From Mytilus californianus (Eukaryota > Mollusca > Bivalvia > Mytilida > Mytilidae): a stretch of DNA of 64,000 nt. Numbering within the stretch: the first letter of the stretch is position 1; each line of letters starts with the position of its first letter. The notes under the pieces are model-generated. The model was not told the origin of the DNA, ran no database searches, and was given only the letters and a program-made list of their open reading frames with translations. The stretch covers positions 113,829,640 through 113,893,639 of the forward strand of contig NW_026262712.1 of the NCBI RefSeq assembly GCF_021869535.1, in the 5' to 3' direction. A program made the position numbers and the translations under genes. Positions 23,520 to 34,199 of the stretch are shown here, piece after piece.

Positions 23520-25080
23520 ACCGGCCTAAGGGAATACATTAAGACCAAAATATAAAAAGACCAATACCGGGTCTGGACAAACGTCGCTGCATGCAATTGA
23601 TTGAGGTAACATATGTACTGAAGCATAACTGGTCATTCTCTTTTATTAAAGACAAAACAAATGTGACAAAACATTTCTTTGTACAATGATTGTTGTAAAA
23701 TTTCGGTAAACATGAAGTAGTTACATGGCGGATGTTAACATTGACAACTCTTTACAGCTTAAAATATTCAAGCTGCAGACTAATTATTTACCCATTTTTC
23801 CTTGTACAATAAGTTTAGTAGAATTTCCAACGATCGACAAACAGAAAGTGGCTGTACGACGTATGTAAAAATTGCTTATTTGCTACAGCTCAATATTAAC
23901 TAGCTGCAGACCAAGTAGTTAATGATTCCCAGCCAAGAAATATCTTCCGGACGGACAGACAGACAGACTGACAGGCGAATGAACTGACAGCCGGATAGAC
24001 GGACGGACAGCCGGCCGGACGGACGGACGAACAGCCGGACGGACGAACGGACGGAAAGCCGGATGGACGGTTTCTAGACTTGTTTTCGCCTTTGGCGAAA
24101 CAGGTAAAAAGAAAGACTGATTACAGTAGGACTTATATAAGAAAAGACTAAAAAGACTAAGCATTATAAAAAAAAACTATTGTGAAACGTATATGTGAAG
24201 GATTCTAAACCGCGATGGTACTCCGAACCGCGATGGGCTCGCTAAAATGCGATAGTTTGACACTGAAGTGTGTTTTTGAAGACGCTGAATTGCGACGGTG
24301 ACACTTTTCCTTTAGAGTCCTCAAAATAAACATGTTGTGAACAATTCTTCTGAAAGCCAATCTGTAATTCAGAATTTACATAAAACTTATAGTAAAACAA
24401 CTATCAAGTCTATTATCAAGAATGGAGTTTAATAATTTCCCAATACAACTTATTATTATAATACCTCTATAATCAGAAAGATCATATTTTGAATCTGATT
24501 TAAATATTGGTATAATATATCCGGTTTTTCAATGTTTTGGATAAAAATCTGTGCATAATATACTATTATAACAATTTTACATAAGACGGAAGCAAAATTG
24601 ATTCACTTTATTTGAGCTTTTTGTTTGAAAAGCAATCTAACCCAGTAGATTTACAGTTATACAATGCATGTATTGCCTTTGTCCCTATTTTCTTTATAAA
24701 TTTAAAATTAAAATCAATGAAAGTCTTTCTTTGTTCTTAAGTACAAAGCGTATTCCTAAACTGTAGTGTTTTTACACATTTTTTTAAAAGACCGTACTCA
24801 ATTCTTGAAAATGTATCTCGATGTGTTATATATTATTCCATAATGGTCAATCAAGTCATAAAAATCTTTAAAATTTTTTTTATAACGTTCAAAAAATACA
24901 TTTTGACCATTGGGTTGACTGTTTCATCGGGTTTCGACACTCTTCAAGGAGTGTTGCCGATTACGCGGTAGTTACAATATAGTATAATACAGTGAGAAGA
25001 GATGGTTATATAGAACCGATTTGTTTGTGCTATATATTCTATCTGTGAAATCGTAAGAAGTTGTTTTAATCCGTCGTATA
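23520..25080. other. non-coding intron sequence with weak RT remnant
   Basis: No exon was found. A GGAC-rich simple repeat occurs at 23940-24070, next to a small hairpin (GTTTTCGCCTTTGGCGAAAC, about 24078-24098). A degenerate RT C-terminal trace is on the - strand at about 24800-24935 (block KDFYDLIDHYGI after allowing frame shifts). It is in the last intron of the Ig gene. Confidence 0.4.
23940..24070. repeat. GGAC/GGAY tetranucleotide-rich repeat
   Basis: Repeated GGAC, GGACGGAC and CAGCCGGACGGAC units fill this stretch. The Arg/Pro/Ser-repeat frame on the - strand at 23919-24164 is a product of the repeat, not a gene. Confidence 0.75.
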
Positions 25081-25190
25081 AACTCATACCACATCTTCTT
25101 ATATCTATAAATCGATTGCTCATTACGACAATGAGCAATCAATTCATGACTATTGAACAGCAGTATACTACTGTTGCCTCTATTGAACTA
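25080..25190. repeat. R1 and R5 fragments
   Basis: The R1 end (ACCACATCTTCTTATATC) is followed by an R5 end (CAGCAGTATACTACTGTTGC). This marks repeat debris about 280 bases before the last exon of the Ig gene. Confidence 0.5.
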
Positions 25191-25467
25191 TCGAAATACA
25201 ATCATCCGACAGTATCAGCAGCCAAGTAGTCAGCACTCCTTGTGTGTTATACACAAAACGTTGATGACCTGTGCAGGATTTGGCACAACATTTTTAAATT
25301 TTCAGCTCCTATAATCATATTCAATGTCGTATTCGGGATGGACGTATAACTGCATGTGATGATTCGAGCATGCACAGAAGGCGATATACAAAGTAAAAAT
25401 TTTCGTATTACGATGTTATTTTGAAATGATATTTAAATGAGATATCAAATTATTTTGTTTATTTCAG

Positions 25468-26174
25468 GAACCATCATAAGTAAATTTTACGGACTGTTTA
25501 TTGGAGCAGCTGTGCTAGTTTTGATTATGTTTGTTGTATGTTCTATCTGGATCAGTCGTCGATTTACAGACATTCAGTTGAAATTAGATGCAAGAGTGCA
25601 AAACCATTTAAATCAAACTGAAGAACATACAATGGATCTGAATGAAAACACAGACGAGCGAATAGACAGAATGTCAGATTATGATTCAATAAACGAGAAT
25701 GAAATGCTTCCGTTTTCATCTGTTGTTGTCTTTGGTGACAAAGATTCAAGTTTAGATACAGACAACATTGCAACAACTCATACATGCATCCACGAGAATA
25801 CTTCGTCTTCAGACAACTCATACCTGGAGGTAATCGACGATAGTACATATCTGAATCCTTATCAATCCATAGAAGTTCAACATGATTCAAAAATAGATCA
25901 TGATTACTGCACAACGTCAGGCTCTAATTTCTTAGAAATGTGCTCTCCAAAGCTTACTGAAAAATCATCAAATGAACAATCTTCTACATGTTATACGGAC
26001 GTCAGCAACAATCATGGCAAATTTGATGTTACAGTACAATCTGAATCACCAGAAATCAACGTGATTTGTTCTGAAATTCTTAAAGAAAAGACTTTATTTA
26101 CTGTAAAACCTGATAACAATGAGGCAAACGATGCCTGCATCTTTCCGTCTCATTCAATGAGTACTTTGCTTTAA
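25468..26174 (+). CDS. Ig receptor, transmembrane and tyrosine-motif tail
   Basis: The exon begins after TTTATTTCAG in phase 1; the ATG at 25437 is intronic and is not the start. It encodes a membrane helix (LFIGAAVLVLIMFVVCSIWI) followed by RR and a cytoplasmic tail of about 205 residues. The tail is acidic and Ser-rich. Tyrosine motifs include SDYDSI, an exact match to the ITIM pattern (S/I/V/L)xYxx(I/V/L); SYLEV; YLNP, which fits the Grb2-type pYxN site; and PYQSI. Such a tail could recruit SH2 proteins, including SHP-type phosphatases or Grb2. The stop at 26172-26174 overlaps an AATAAA. The antisense frame at 25564-25914 is a shadow. Confidence 0.8.
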
Positions 26175-28370
26175 TAAACATCGCACATATTGTGCATTAT
26201 ATGGTTAGGGTTAGGTTCATTTTATTTTACGATGACAGAGCTGGTAGATCAATATGAATTACAAATCAGCATAAACTACTTTCATCTTAACAAATGAACT
26301 TTTTGAAAGGATTAACGTTTAGACGAACAATAGAATAAACTAAAACAACTCGCAATTCTTTTTAGGGAGTATGTGATTGAAATTTGAAAGGGCATACAAT
26401 ACAAAGATAATGAAGTATGTGACAATGAAATCAAAATACAATTTTAAATTGCATATTGAAATATGGAATTGCACGCATTGAATTTGATATGGTGATTCCA
26501 AATTTAAATTTAAAAATTGGAAAGGGAAGTCAGTCGTTGTTGATTAACTGGTTAAGAACCCAAGATAGTAAAAGCCGTTGTCATTTGGAGTAGTATTGTT
26601 AGATTCGCAATTGTACATTCGTCCAATAGGAATATTTAGTTTTTACGAATGTATATTAACATGCTAGTTAATATTCTGTATTAAAGGGAATGAAAATTAT
26701 CGTAATTCTATTTATGCACGTTTGCTCGATTTTGTTAGTTTTAATTGAACTGTATCATATTTACTCACCCCTAATCATTAAGGACCACAAATGATATGTC
26801 TAAAACTCTAATATAACAGCTATGGGTATTACAAAAATTGAGAACTATCTATATGTCTTGATCTTGTTCATCACTAAGCATCTTCTGCATTTATCTCGGG
26901 TAAATAAGTGACGTTGTGATTGGTTAAACGCCGTCGTGCGTGGATTCCCATAGGGGGTCGGCAGATTTCATAGGGATATCATGATGTCGACGTCATCGAT
27001 TTATGTTATTGTATTTCATTGTTTATTCATATACAAAATTTGGCAGGAAAAGTCCACTGTGCGTAAAACAAAAGATTACTACTGACACCCTATGGATCTA
27101 TAGAGGGTAACTATAATCTATAAAGTATTCGACTTTTGGCATCGCCCCTACGGATTTTACTAAACCTCTATGTATCTGTAAGGTTTCAGTAACAAACTGT
27201 GTAATTTAAGGTACTGGCCTTTTATATGCTTGATCTCTAATGAATAGTTGAACTACAGGCATGTTTTTAAATCCAAATCTATAATAGCATCTTAAAATGA
27301 TTTTTAATATAATTCTATCTAACTTGTGAGTAAAACTCACTTTATTTCAATAATCAAGTAGCAATGATTACCATATGATTGAATAAGTCAAAATTTCATT
27401 TTTAGAAACTCTTAATTTATAAAACCTTTACATCGTTCATCGTATATAAGCATATAGTCCGAATACTCATTTGGTCCGGACCATATACATATGATTTAAA
27501 CAAATACTAAAAATAAGATGATTTTTGACGGTTTTTCTTTATCCTTTTAGGTTTTTGTCATTTTAATGCTACCAAACGTCGTACATGTTTGACTTCCAAA
27601 AATTGACATCTCTATGGAGTACATTTTTTTTTTTTTTCATTTAGCAATCTTAATCAGTATCGTCCAGTTATTTCTTATTATGACTTATTCCGCCTTGTTC
27701 CGCTTGATAACAATGTGTTTTGTCAGTTTTCATCGACTTCACCTTTTTTAATTTAACTTGGAGTTTAGTATTGTTTATGCTTTTTTAATTAGTTGTTTGA
27801 TTTTTATGTATCTATAACATAGAGGCAAAAGTGGTAAATTAATGTTCCAGATATTATACACGAAGATTTCACTAAAAGCGAAAAAGGTCTAGACTTACTA
27901 TCAAAGAAATTGGGGGGTTGGGTGGGGGAGGGGGGATAGTTTTGTACTGTAGTATTGTGTAAAATTTGCACCAGGATCTAATGAAGCCAACTATTTAACT
28001 CGTGCGAAACCTGAAACGGAAATAAGGATTTGTTTATTTCGTGATCTCGATTGCAAATTTATATTTAAGGGACTTTCTTTAATCGGCGTCTGTTTATACT
28101 GTCACAAAATGTATGATTTGCACTACTGTTGTGCCAAATAGTCAGGCAATAATTTGTTTAGTTCAACCACCTAGGATAATATAGACATGCATAATGACTG
28201 ATTTGATTGAAAGAATGTAGATAAAACTGGATTGGTTGCGACTGTATGTGATACTAACAAAGTGAAGTTTCCATGAAATTTTAACAAGCCATTATATTGT
28301 ATACTAGTTATAAAGGAAGTGTTAAAAATACCAGTCACATAATTTGATTCCATTGATATTATTTTAGCCA
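26175..28370. other. 3' flank of Ig gene; no gene seen
   Basis: Possible polyadenylation hexamers occur soon after the stop (AATAAA at 26173 and further AATAAA-like sites near 26332). Beyond that I see AT-rich DNA without recognisable coding or shared repeats. A T run lies near 27625-27640 and a G-rich stretch near 27905-27935. Confidence 0.4.
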
Positions 28371-28389
28371 TGGTTTGGTTGCTTTAGAA

Positions 28390-28421
28390 TCTATTTCAGC
28401 TCCTTCTTCTTCTTCTTTTTC

Positions 28422-28453
<32 letters not shown>

Positions 28454-28640
28454 TTCTTCTTCTTCTTCTTCTTCTTCTTCTTCTTCTTCTTCTTCTTCTT
28501 CTTCTGCTTATTCTTCTTTTTCTTTTTCTTCTTCTTCTTCTTCTTTTTCTTCTTCTTCTTCTTCTTTTTCTTCTTCTTCTTCTTTTTCTTTTTCTTCTTC
28601 TTCTTCTTTTTCTTTTTCTTCTTCTCCTTCTTAGATATAT
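28390..28640. repeat. TTC-type microsatellite
   Basis: About 250 bases consist of CTT/TTC triplets with TTTTTC variants, all pyrimidine on the + strand except single purine interruptions. The long Leu-rich (+) and Arg/Lys-rich (-) frames here come from the repeat and are not genes. Long purine/pyrimidine tracts can form triplex DNA. Confidence 0.9.
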
Positions 28641-29300
28641 ATTGACTTTAAATTGCACATAAACAAACAAACAGCAACATTGTGACCCGTAATCACTCAT
28701 ATTCCTGGATGGTTGCCATTACTTCTTTTGTGAAATGTATCGAGTATCATTAAGTTATAAATAAGTTGAGAAATTCCTATTTCTATTTAAATTGTCACGT
28801 CATTGTTGTTATGAAAAGTATTCATTTCATGTTATATGCGCATCTGATGAAGTAAAACTGGAATCGTTAATGTCATTGCTTTAGATTATCATACTGTTGT
28901 CAATTTATAAGGTAAATTTGCATCTGAATTTAATATTATCGGTAGTTTTATAAAGCACTAAAATATCTTCTACATTTACATATTTCTGCAATTGTAGTGT
29001 AAGGAATCGTTGATATCGTCCAGCCTGATATAATTAATAACACTTCCTCGATTGAATAAGTTCAAATCTGAACATTTAATATTAATTTAAGGCTTTTATA
29101 TTTGAATGAAAATAACACCTAATATATTTTGTGCATCCGACTCGCTTTTCTAGATATACCCTTATCAGAAATGTCCAAGCTTCAAAATTTAGATGCCAAA
29201 AATGTATAAATACCTGAGTAGATGACGAGCTTTATGATAAAAAGGGACATACAAGGAATAGCTGAATTTATTCTTAGGATCAACTTTTCTGAGGGCAATT
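28640..29300. other. no gene recognised
   Basis: AT-rich sequence lies between the microsatellite and the Penelope-like element. A block near 29150-29190 (CCCTTATCAGAAATGTCCAA) resembles a stretch near 53155-53180, suggesting another faint dispersed repeat. Confidence 0.35.
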
Positions 29301-29595
29301 ATTTCAATAAATCGTTGTCAAAGCCTATCCCAGCACCCCAACTCTATAGATCATAAGGTTTTTCGAACATCTATTTAGACCAAATAGAATTAACTAATTG
29401 ACCATGGCCATGTCCATCATCAGGAGCCCAAGCCATTGCATAGTGACACTTATTATAAAAATACTGTAATTTTTATTAGGGGCTCGACACCTCATGATCT
29501 GTTTGACTAATATTTTTCTATACTCTTTTTCTATTAACCATGTTTATCAATTTAACAAACAAAGTATAGAATCTATTTTCATAATCTGCAACATG

Positions 29596-31510
29596 TTAAT
29601 TACCCAGAGCTGCTGATGTTACTGTGTCTTTCAAGTTGTTATGCCTACGGAAAGCAAAAAGAGGTCTTTTATCAAATAAAAGTTTTGCCTCATCGTCATC
29701 CTTTAATTTATCCCAGTGTATTAAGATATTGTTCTTTATGTGTGATTTCTGTCTTGAAAACACTGTGGAGAATACCAAGGGAGGCGACTGTAATACAGAT
29801 TTGTGTTTTACCATTAATGTGACATTTCTTTGTTTTGCAGTCACTTCCTGCATAACAGTTTTAATTTCATTTTTTGGATATCCCCTTTTAATAAGGCGTT
29901 CAGAAAATAACGCATATTGTGTTTGCAAATCTACTCGATCGTTCGTACATCTCTTAAAGCGAAGTATTTCTCCTTTGATTATGCCTCTGAAAGTAGAGGA
30001 TGGGTGGCATGGGGACCTCTCTATGTACTGATAATTTTCAGTCTTTTTTCGGAATGTCGTGAGGTCCAAGATTCCTGTTTCTCTAAATCTTGGGCCTTTG
30101 AATACCAACACATCTAAAAACTGCATTTTACTGTTCAAAACATTGTGCTATTTCATCATCTGTACCTTCATTGTAAATAAAAAAAGCCATCGTCCCTAAA
30201 CCTATAGAGGCTTGATATTTTCTGTTTATGTTGGAAAGTCCTTAAAATACTATTTAAGACTTCATATACTCTCAAATCCGTAATTTCAGGTGATAATCTA
30301 TTTCCCATTGGAACTCCAGTTGAAGTTTTATAAAATTTATCATTGAACATAAATTCATTATTTTCAAGAACTATCTTTAGAAATTCCAATATATATCGCA
30401 GGGGAGGCAATCGTATCGTATGTTTACATTTAATTATCGTAGGCCAAGCATGTTTGACTGCATCAATCATTTCTGCATGGGACATATTGTTGTACATTTC
30501 TTTTATATCAAAAATGACTAAGTAGGCGTCAGGTTTAACCTGCAATTTCTCAATAATATTTATAAATTCTAAAGAGTCCCTTCATTGTGTTTCTTGTTTT
30601 ACTACTGCTGGAAGCATGAATTTATCCAAATACTTCCCTATTCTCTCTAAAACAGTACTCGATAATGATACAATAGGCCTCCCTTGAATTCTGACTTTTT
30701 TATACAGCGTAAATTCTGTTGAACCCTTTCTATTAGTTCAGGATCCAGTTTGTGCAATTTAGGCAGAAAATACAACCTTCCTGGTTTGCGATCTCTCTAT
30801 GCAGAAAGATATTTAAATGTGATTTCATCCATGACCCTTTTCCTATGCATTTCAAAGATAATATTATTGATTTTCTGGTTGGTCTCTATTATGTTTAATT
30901 TTGCAATTTCTATGAAGTGAGTAGCACTACTCAATTGCCTCAGTCCTTCATTTATATATTCTGTTTTATCACAGATCACTGTGGTGTTATTTTTAACTGC
31001 TTTTCGAATAACTTTTTTTTTGTATCGTTTCAGGGAAGAAATTGCCTTTCTTTCCAGCGTAGTGAGATTATCGTGTGCTTTTTTTATTGTTAGCTTATCT
31101 ATCTCAATCTAAGTTTTGAATATATATGTCTCAATTGCATTGTTTGCAAGTTCCGGTTCATATCCGGATTTTGTTAAAAAGGGATGACGTTTAAAAATAT
31201 CACCCTTGTCAAAATGATATTATCATCTTAGTTTTCTTGCAAATTCATTGAAATCTGATGCAATACTAGATTTGTTTTTGCAAATTTCGTCGAGGGAGAC
31301 GGTATATACTTTAATCCTTTACTAAGTAACAAAATCTCATCGTCTTTTATTTTTTCAGTGGTGAATATTTTAACATATTCACGTGCCTTTTTAATTGATT
31401 TTTCCTCTTGAGAGAGTGAATCTTTATCTTTCTATTTTTCTGATAGAAGGCCTTTTTCATGATAGCCTTATTTGTTTTTTTTTCGCTCTCTTAAAGTGTC
31501 TGTTAGCCAT
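29596..31510 (-). pseudogene. Penelope-like reverse transcriptase, frameshifted
   Basis: Start MANRHFKRAKK is at 31510. After frame shifts, DDEILLLSKGLKYIPSPS (about 31350-31270) and DFNEFARKLR-like residues give the family N-terminus. The palm is in 30545-30168: motif A VIFDIKEMYNNM (about 30512), motif B STGVPMGNRLSPE (about 30317), and motif C as FRDDG (about 30197) where YxDD is expected. A further frame, 30138-29596, carries FLDVLVFK, RGIIKGEILRFKRC and RLIKRGYPKNEI. It also has the ending HIKNNILIHWDKL ... FRRHNNLKDTV, all typical of Penelope-like RT thumbs. Several frameshifts and stops exclude activity. Small + frames over it are shadows. Confidence 0.85.
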
Positions 31511-32420
31511 ACTTACAGATCAGAGAAAATCGTCAGAAGGCAGCGTGCAATTCATTTCTTGATGTAATATTGATTCTTTATCAAGCCTGTATGAACTCAC
31601 AAACCAATCAGATATCATTTACTCAATAGGAAACCAAATAAGGGGAAAAGGAGAACATCCCTCCTATACATTGCAACCAATCACCATTCATTGCTTTATA
31701 AACTGACACGTATACCAGATGCATTAACAATTTGACTTTTTAATTTATCAGACAATCAAAAACCATACATTTTTGTTTTGCAAATCTCAGCACTTTATTA
31801 TCAACTTATTCCTCTCACTAAAGAATCTCTGACGTATCGTTTTGTACATTTACTTTCCCTGTATTCTGGTGGAATTATAACTTTAACATGAAATTGACAT
31901 AATTAATCAAGCCTTAAACCTTTCGGTTAGATATTTTTGAAATTTAATATCTATTTTGACAGAAATTAGAAACACATTATCAATGCACTATTGCTTTTGC
32001 TAATAATAATTGTTGCATCTAATTATAATGTATTAATTATGACCACTTATCGTTTACACAATGTCAAAAAATATCTTTGATGGTTTTATTTCTCAACTTC
32101 AAAATAAAGAGATATTTGTAAACATTTGTTTATCATCATAATTGCATTGGGTTCATTGATAAACTAACGTTCTGTGTTCTGCTCTATCACTTATCTATAA
32201 ATTAAGCGTAACTAAAGAACTGATAAGATATTACACTTTTATTTACACAATTTACAGCTGTTTGTCAAAACACATCACTTACGAAGTGTATAGCTGCACG
32301 TTAAATGTTTTATCATCTTCATTTGACTTGTCGGATGTTACACAGTTCAGTTACACCATATATATTCCGATAAAAGTTATGTACATAGTCATTCCAATAT
32401 TGTTCGATAATATTTATTAC
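31511..32420. other. spacer between the two element frames
   Basis: This AT-rich stretch of about 0.9 kb has no coding frame on the element strand. The 78-codon + frame at 32262-32498 is a shadow that overlaps the RGG tail. The spacer may contain an insertion or an untranslated spacer. Confidence 0.4.
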
Positions 32421-33208
32421 CTAAACGGAGGGAAATCTTCTTCCTCCCCTCCCCCTTCCACGATTAAAACGACGTCCGCCTCGTCCTCGTTGGGATAGTT
32501 CATGGAAGCCTCTTAACTCTCGTAACACATCCTGTAGTTTAGATATAGTATTTGCTTCATTTTCCAGTTTCTCGGTACTTGGTGTAGCCATGTTTCTAAT
32601 AGCCCTCAGATACCGTTCATTCCATATCTCTTTCTTTTCCTTTACTAGGTATGTCAACTTCTTCAGAAGTGCGCCTTCTTCTGAGTTTCCACGACCTAAC
32701 TGCCGCTCTGTTTCTTCAAGCAGGTTGGATATGCTGGATAGCATGCTTTTATGGAGCTCCTCACACATTTCAATTGTTCCGAAAGTTCACTTCTAATGAT
32801 ATGCAGTTTTTCGTTGAAAAACGAATTAGAGCCTTGGTCCAATGACGGCGTGAAATTTACTGTTAATCTGATATAACTTGGAAGGTGTGTCCAAGGAAGA
32901 CCTTACCAAGACTGTATTTTAAGGTAGCTACCTGGTGTTTCTTTCTGAGTTATGTTTTCCAACTCATCTAAACACTGTGTGACTATTCCTTCCATTTCAG
33001 GATTAAAGTTTGAAATATCCGCACAATCCATTTTGAAGTCAAAAGATATTTCTCCCAATGATGGGGTTTCTTCTGTCTTACCCACAGTTCCACTGCATGA
33101 AATAAAATCCTGCATGCTAGAATCTTCTTTTTCAAAATTTGTTCCTTCCGAGGAATTTTTCTGTTTGTTAAGACTTAGCATATTTAGTCTTTCCATTGCT
33201 AGTTGCAT
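32421..33208 (-). pseudogene. upstream frame with coiled coil and RGG tail
   Basis: Two - strand frames (33208-32903 and 32768-32421) join through a shifted linker. In the linker, residues KLHIIRSELSEQLK in another phase run into CEELHKSMLSSISNLLEE, so I read one protein broken by frameshifts. It is acidic at first (SFDFKMDCADISNFNPEME), then forms a long charged coiled coil, and ends in a basic RGG tail (GRGGRRFNRGRGRGGRRF) followed by stop. RGG tails bind RNA, which would suit a Gag-like or ORF1 partner of the RT. No family match is claimed, and the link to the RT rests on position inside the shared direct repeats. Confidence 0.5.
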
Positions 33209-33843
33209 TTATGTAATTTAAGTTTATTTATAAAACTGTATAAATATAAAGTCATATCAAATCACTGGTGGGACTGCCCTTAAATTGTCATATTGTAATT
33301 AAAGACGATGTTGGTAAAACCCAGAATTTTATAGCATTGCTGATGATAGATATTTCCTCCTGTTAATAAGCAGATACAGGAAATTTCAGCAGTGTTCAAA
33401 ATGCACCAAATAAACACTTTATTGTGGTACGAGGAGATCATTAAAGTGTGACAAGATGTCAACTAAATAATTCTCAGGCTGACAACGTGATAATAGCTCA
33501 AATATTTCAATAAATCGTTGTCAAAGCACATATGAAGCTTGATTTTAATTTCCTGGTAACTCTAGTAGTTTCTGAGAAAAATGGGTAAAAAAAATTAATG
33601 AACAGTCTCCTCCCCCCACTTTAAAAATAACGTATTTTGACGTACACCTTTCCCATTGAAAGTCGGTTATAGTAATGAAATATGTTCACTTTTATAGTTT
33701 TTGAGTTAAGTTTAATGCAAGGCGGCCGGCATAGGTACATAACTGGTAGGTATCTCACTTACTTCTCTTTCAATATTTAGTTATATATTTATATCTTTTA
33801 CTTAGTAAGGGTATGCGTGAATATATAAATTATCATTTATTAA

Positions 33844-34116
33844 TTACCAAGAATTGTCTGCCAATCTGTCTTCATCTTCGCCGTCTTCTGGTTCAGACTC
33901 GTCAGAATTTGAGTTGTACGGTTCAAACTGGTATGGGTTAATCTGAGCCCCTGCCATGGCACCACTAGCTTCTACTAACTCATCGTCCGAACCTGAGCTC
34001 CCGTTTTCTCCCATTTCAAATTCCGATGAACCACAGGAGAGAGACAATTCATCAGAATCTCTTTCAGAACTGTCGTGGTTATCGTCTTGATGTTTCGAAG
34101 TTGATGCAGAAGCCAT
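33844..34116 (-). CDS. first exon, P2X7-intracellular-domain-like protein
   Basis: ATG at 34116 opens 90 codons: a Ser/Asp-rich start (MASASTSKHQDD), acidic low-complexity sequence, then INPYQFEPYNSNSDESE and an acidic run ending RLADNSW. The PYxFEP motif followed by an acidic stretch and RLxNxxW is what I know from invertebrate proteins with a P2X-receptor-7 intracellular-like, zinc-binding Cys domain. There the next residues are usually Cys-rich. Here the frame meets TTG|GTAATT, a likely donor at about 33849, so the Cys domain should be in a later exon at lower coordinates. I could not find that exon before the retroelement, so the gene may be interrupted or the exon lies far away. Confidence 0.55.
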   Translation of the reverse strand: MASASTSKHQDDNHDSSERDSDELSLSCGSSEFEMGENGSSGSDDELVEASGAMAGAQINPYQFEPYNSNSDESEPEDGEDEDRLADNSW

Positions 34117-34142
34117 TGAATTTAAATTCTCTGTTCATAATG

Positions 34143-34178
34143 TGACGTCACGCATTCCTTTCTTGGAAAACCGGAAGT
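34143..34178 (-). promoter_or_regulatory. CRE and ETS sites upstream of P2X7-like exon
   Basis: A perfect palindromic cAMP-response element TGACGTCA lies at 34143-34150, 27 bases upstream of the ATG. An ETS-type ACCGGAAGT follows at 34170-34178. CRE plus ETS is a classic TATA-less promoter combination and supports a true 5' end here. Confidence 0.55.
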
Positions 34179-34199
34179 TATTCAGACTGGCACTCCGGA

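Larger units (their letters stand above)
29301..33527 (-). mobile_element. decayed Penelope-like retroelement with two ORFs
   Basis: A perfect 24-nt direct repeat (29301-29324 and 33504-33527) brackets a - strand unit. It has a leader of about 300 bases, an upstream RGG/coiled-coil frame (33208-32421), a spacer, an RT frame (31510-29596) and a tail of about 270 bases. Homology stops sharply at both ends of the 24-mer, so it looks like a target duplication or a very short terminal repeat. The RT belongs to the Penelope-like type by its C-terminal and palm motifs. It ends after AALGN-stop, so no GIY-YIG endonuclease is encoded. Frameshifts in both frames mean it is inactive. Confidence 0.65.

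Noticed and set aside
23919..24164. Pro/Ser/Val/Arg repeat frame on the - strand
   Set aside because: It is the GGAC simple repeat in translation.
25564..25914. 116-codon frame antisense to the receptor tail
   Set aside because: It overlaps a coding exon with clear motifs on the other strand; it is a shadow.
26202..26216. TTAGGG-like telomeric repeat
   Set aside because: There are only two imperfect units, which is expected by chance.
28359..28700. Long Arg/Lys-rich (-) and Leu-rich (+) frames
   Set aside because: They are direct readings of a CTT/TTC microsatellite, with no start, splice or conservation evidence.
33335..33400. CTGATGATAG ... GAAATTTC in the leader of the Penelope-like element (possible ribozyme)
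   Set aside because: The spacing and stems do not fit a hammerhead, and it lies on the strand opposite to the element.
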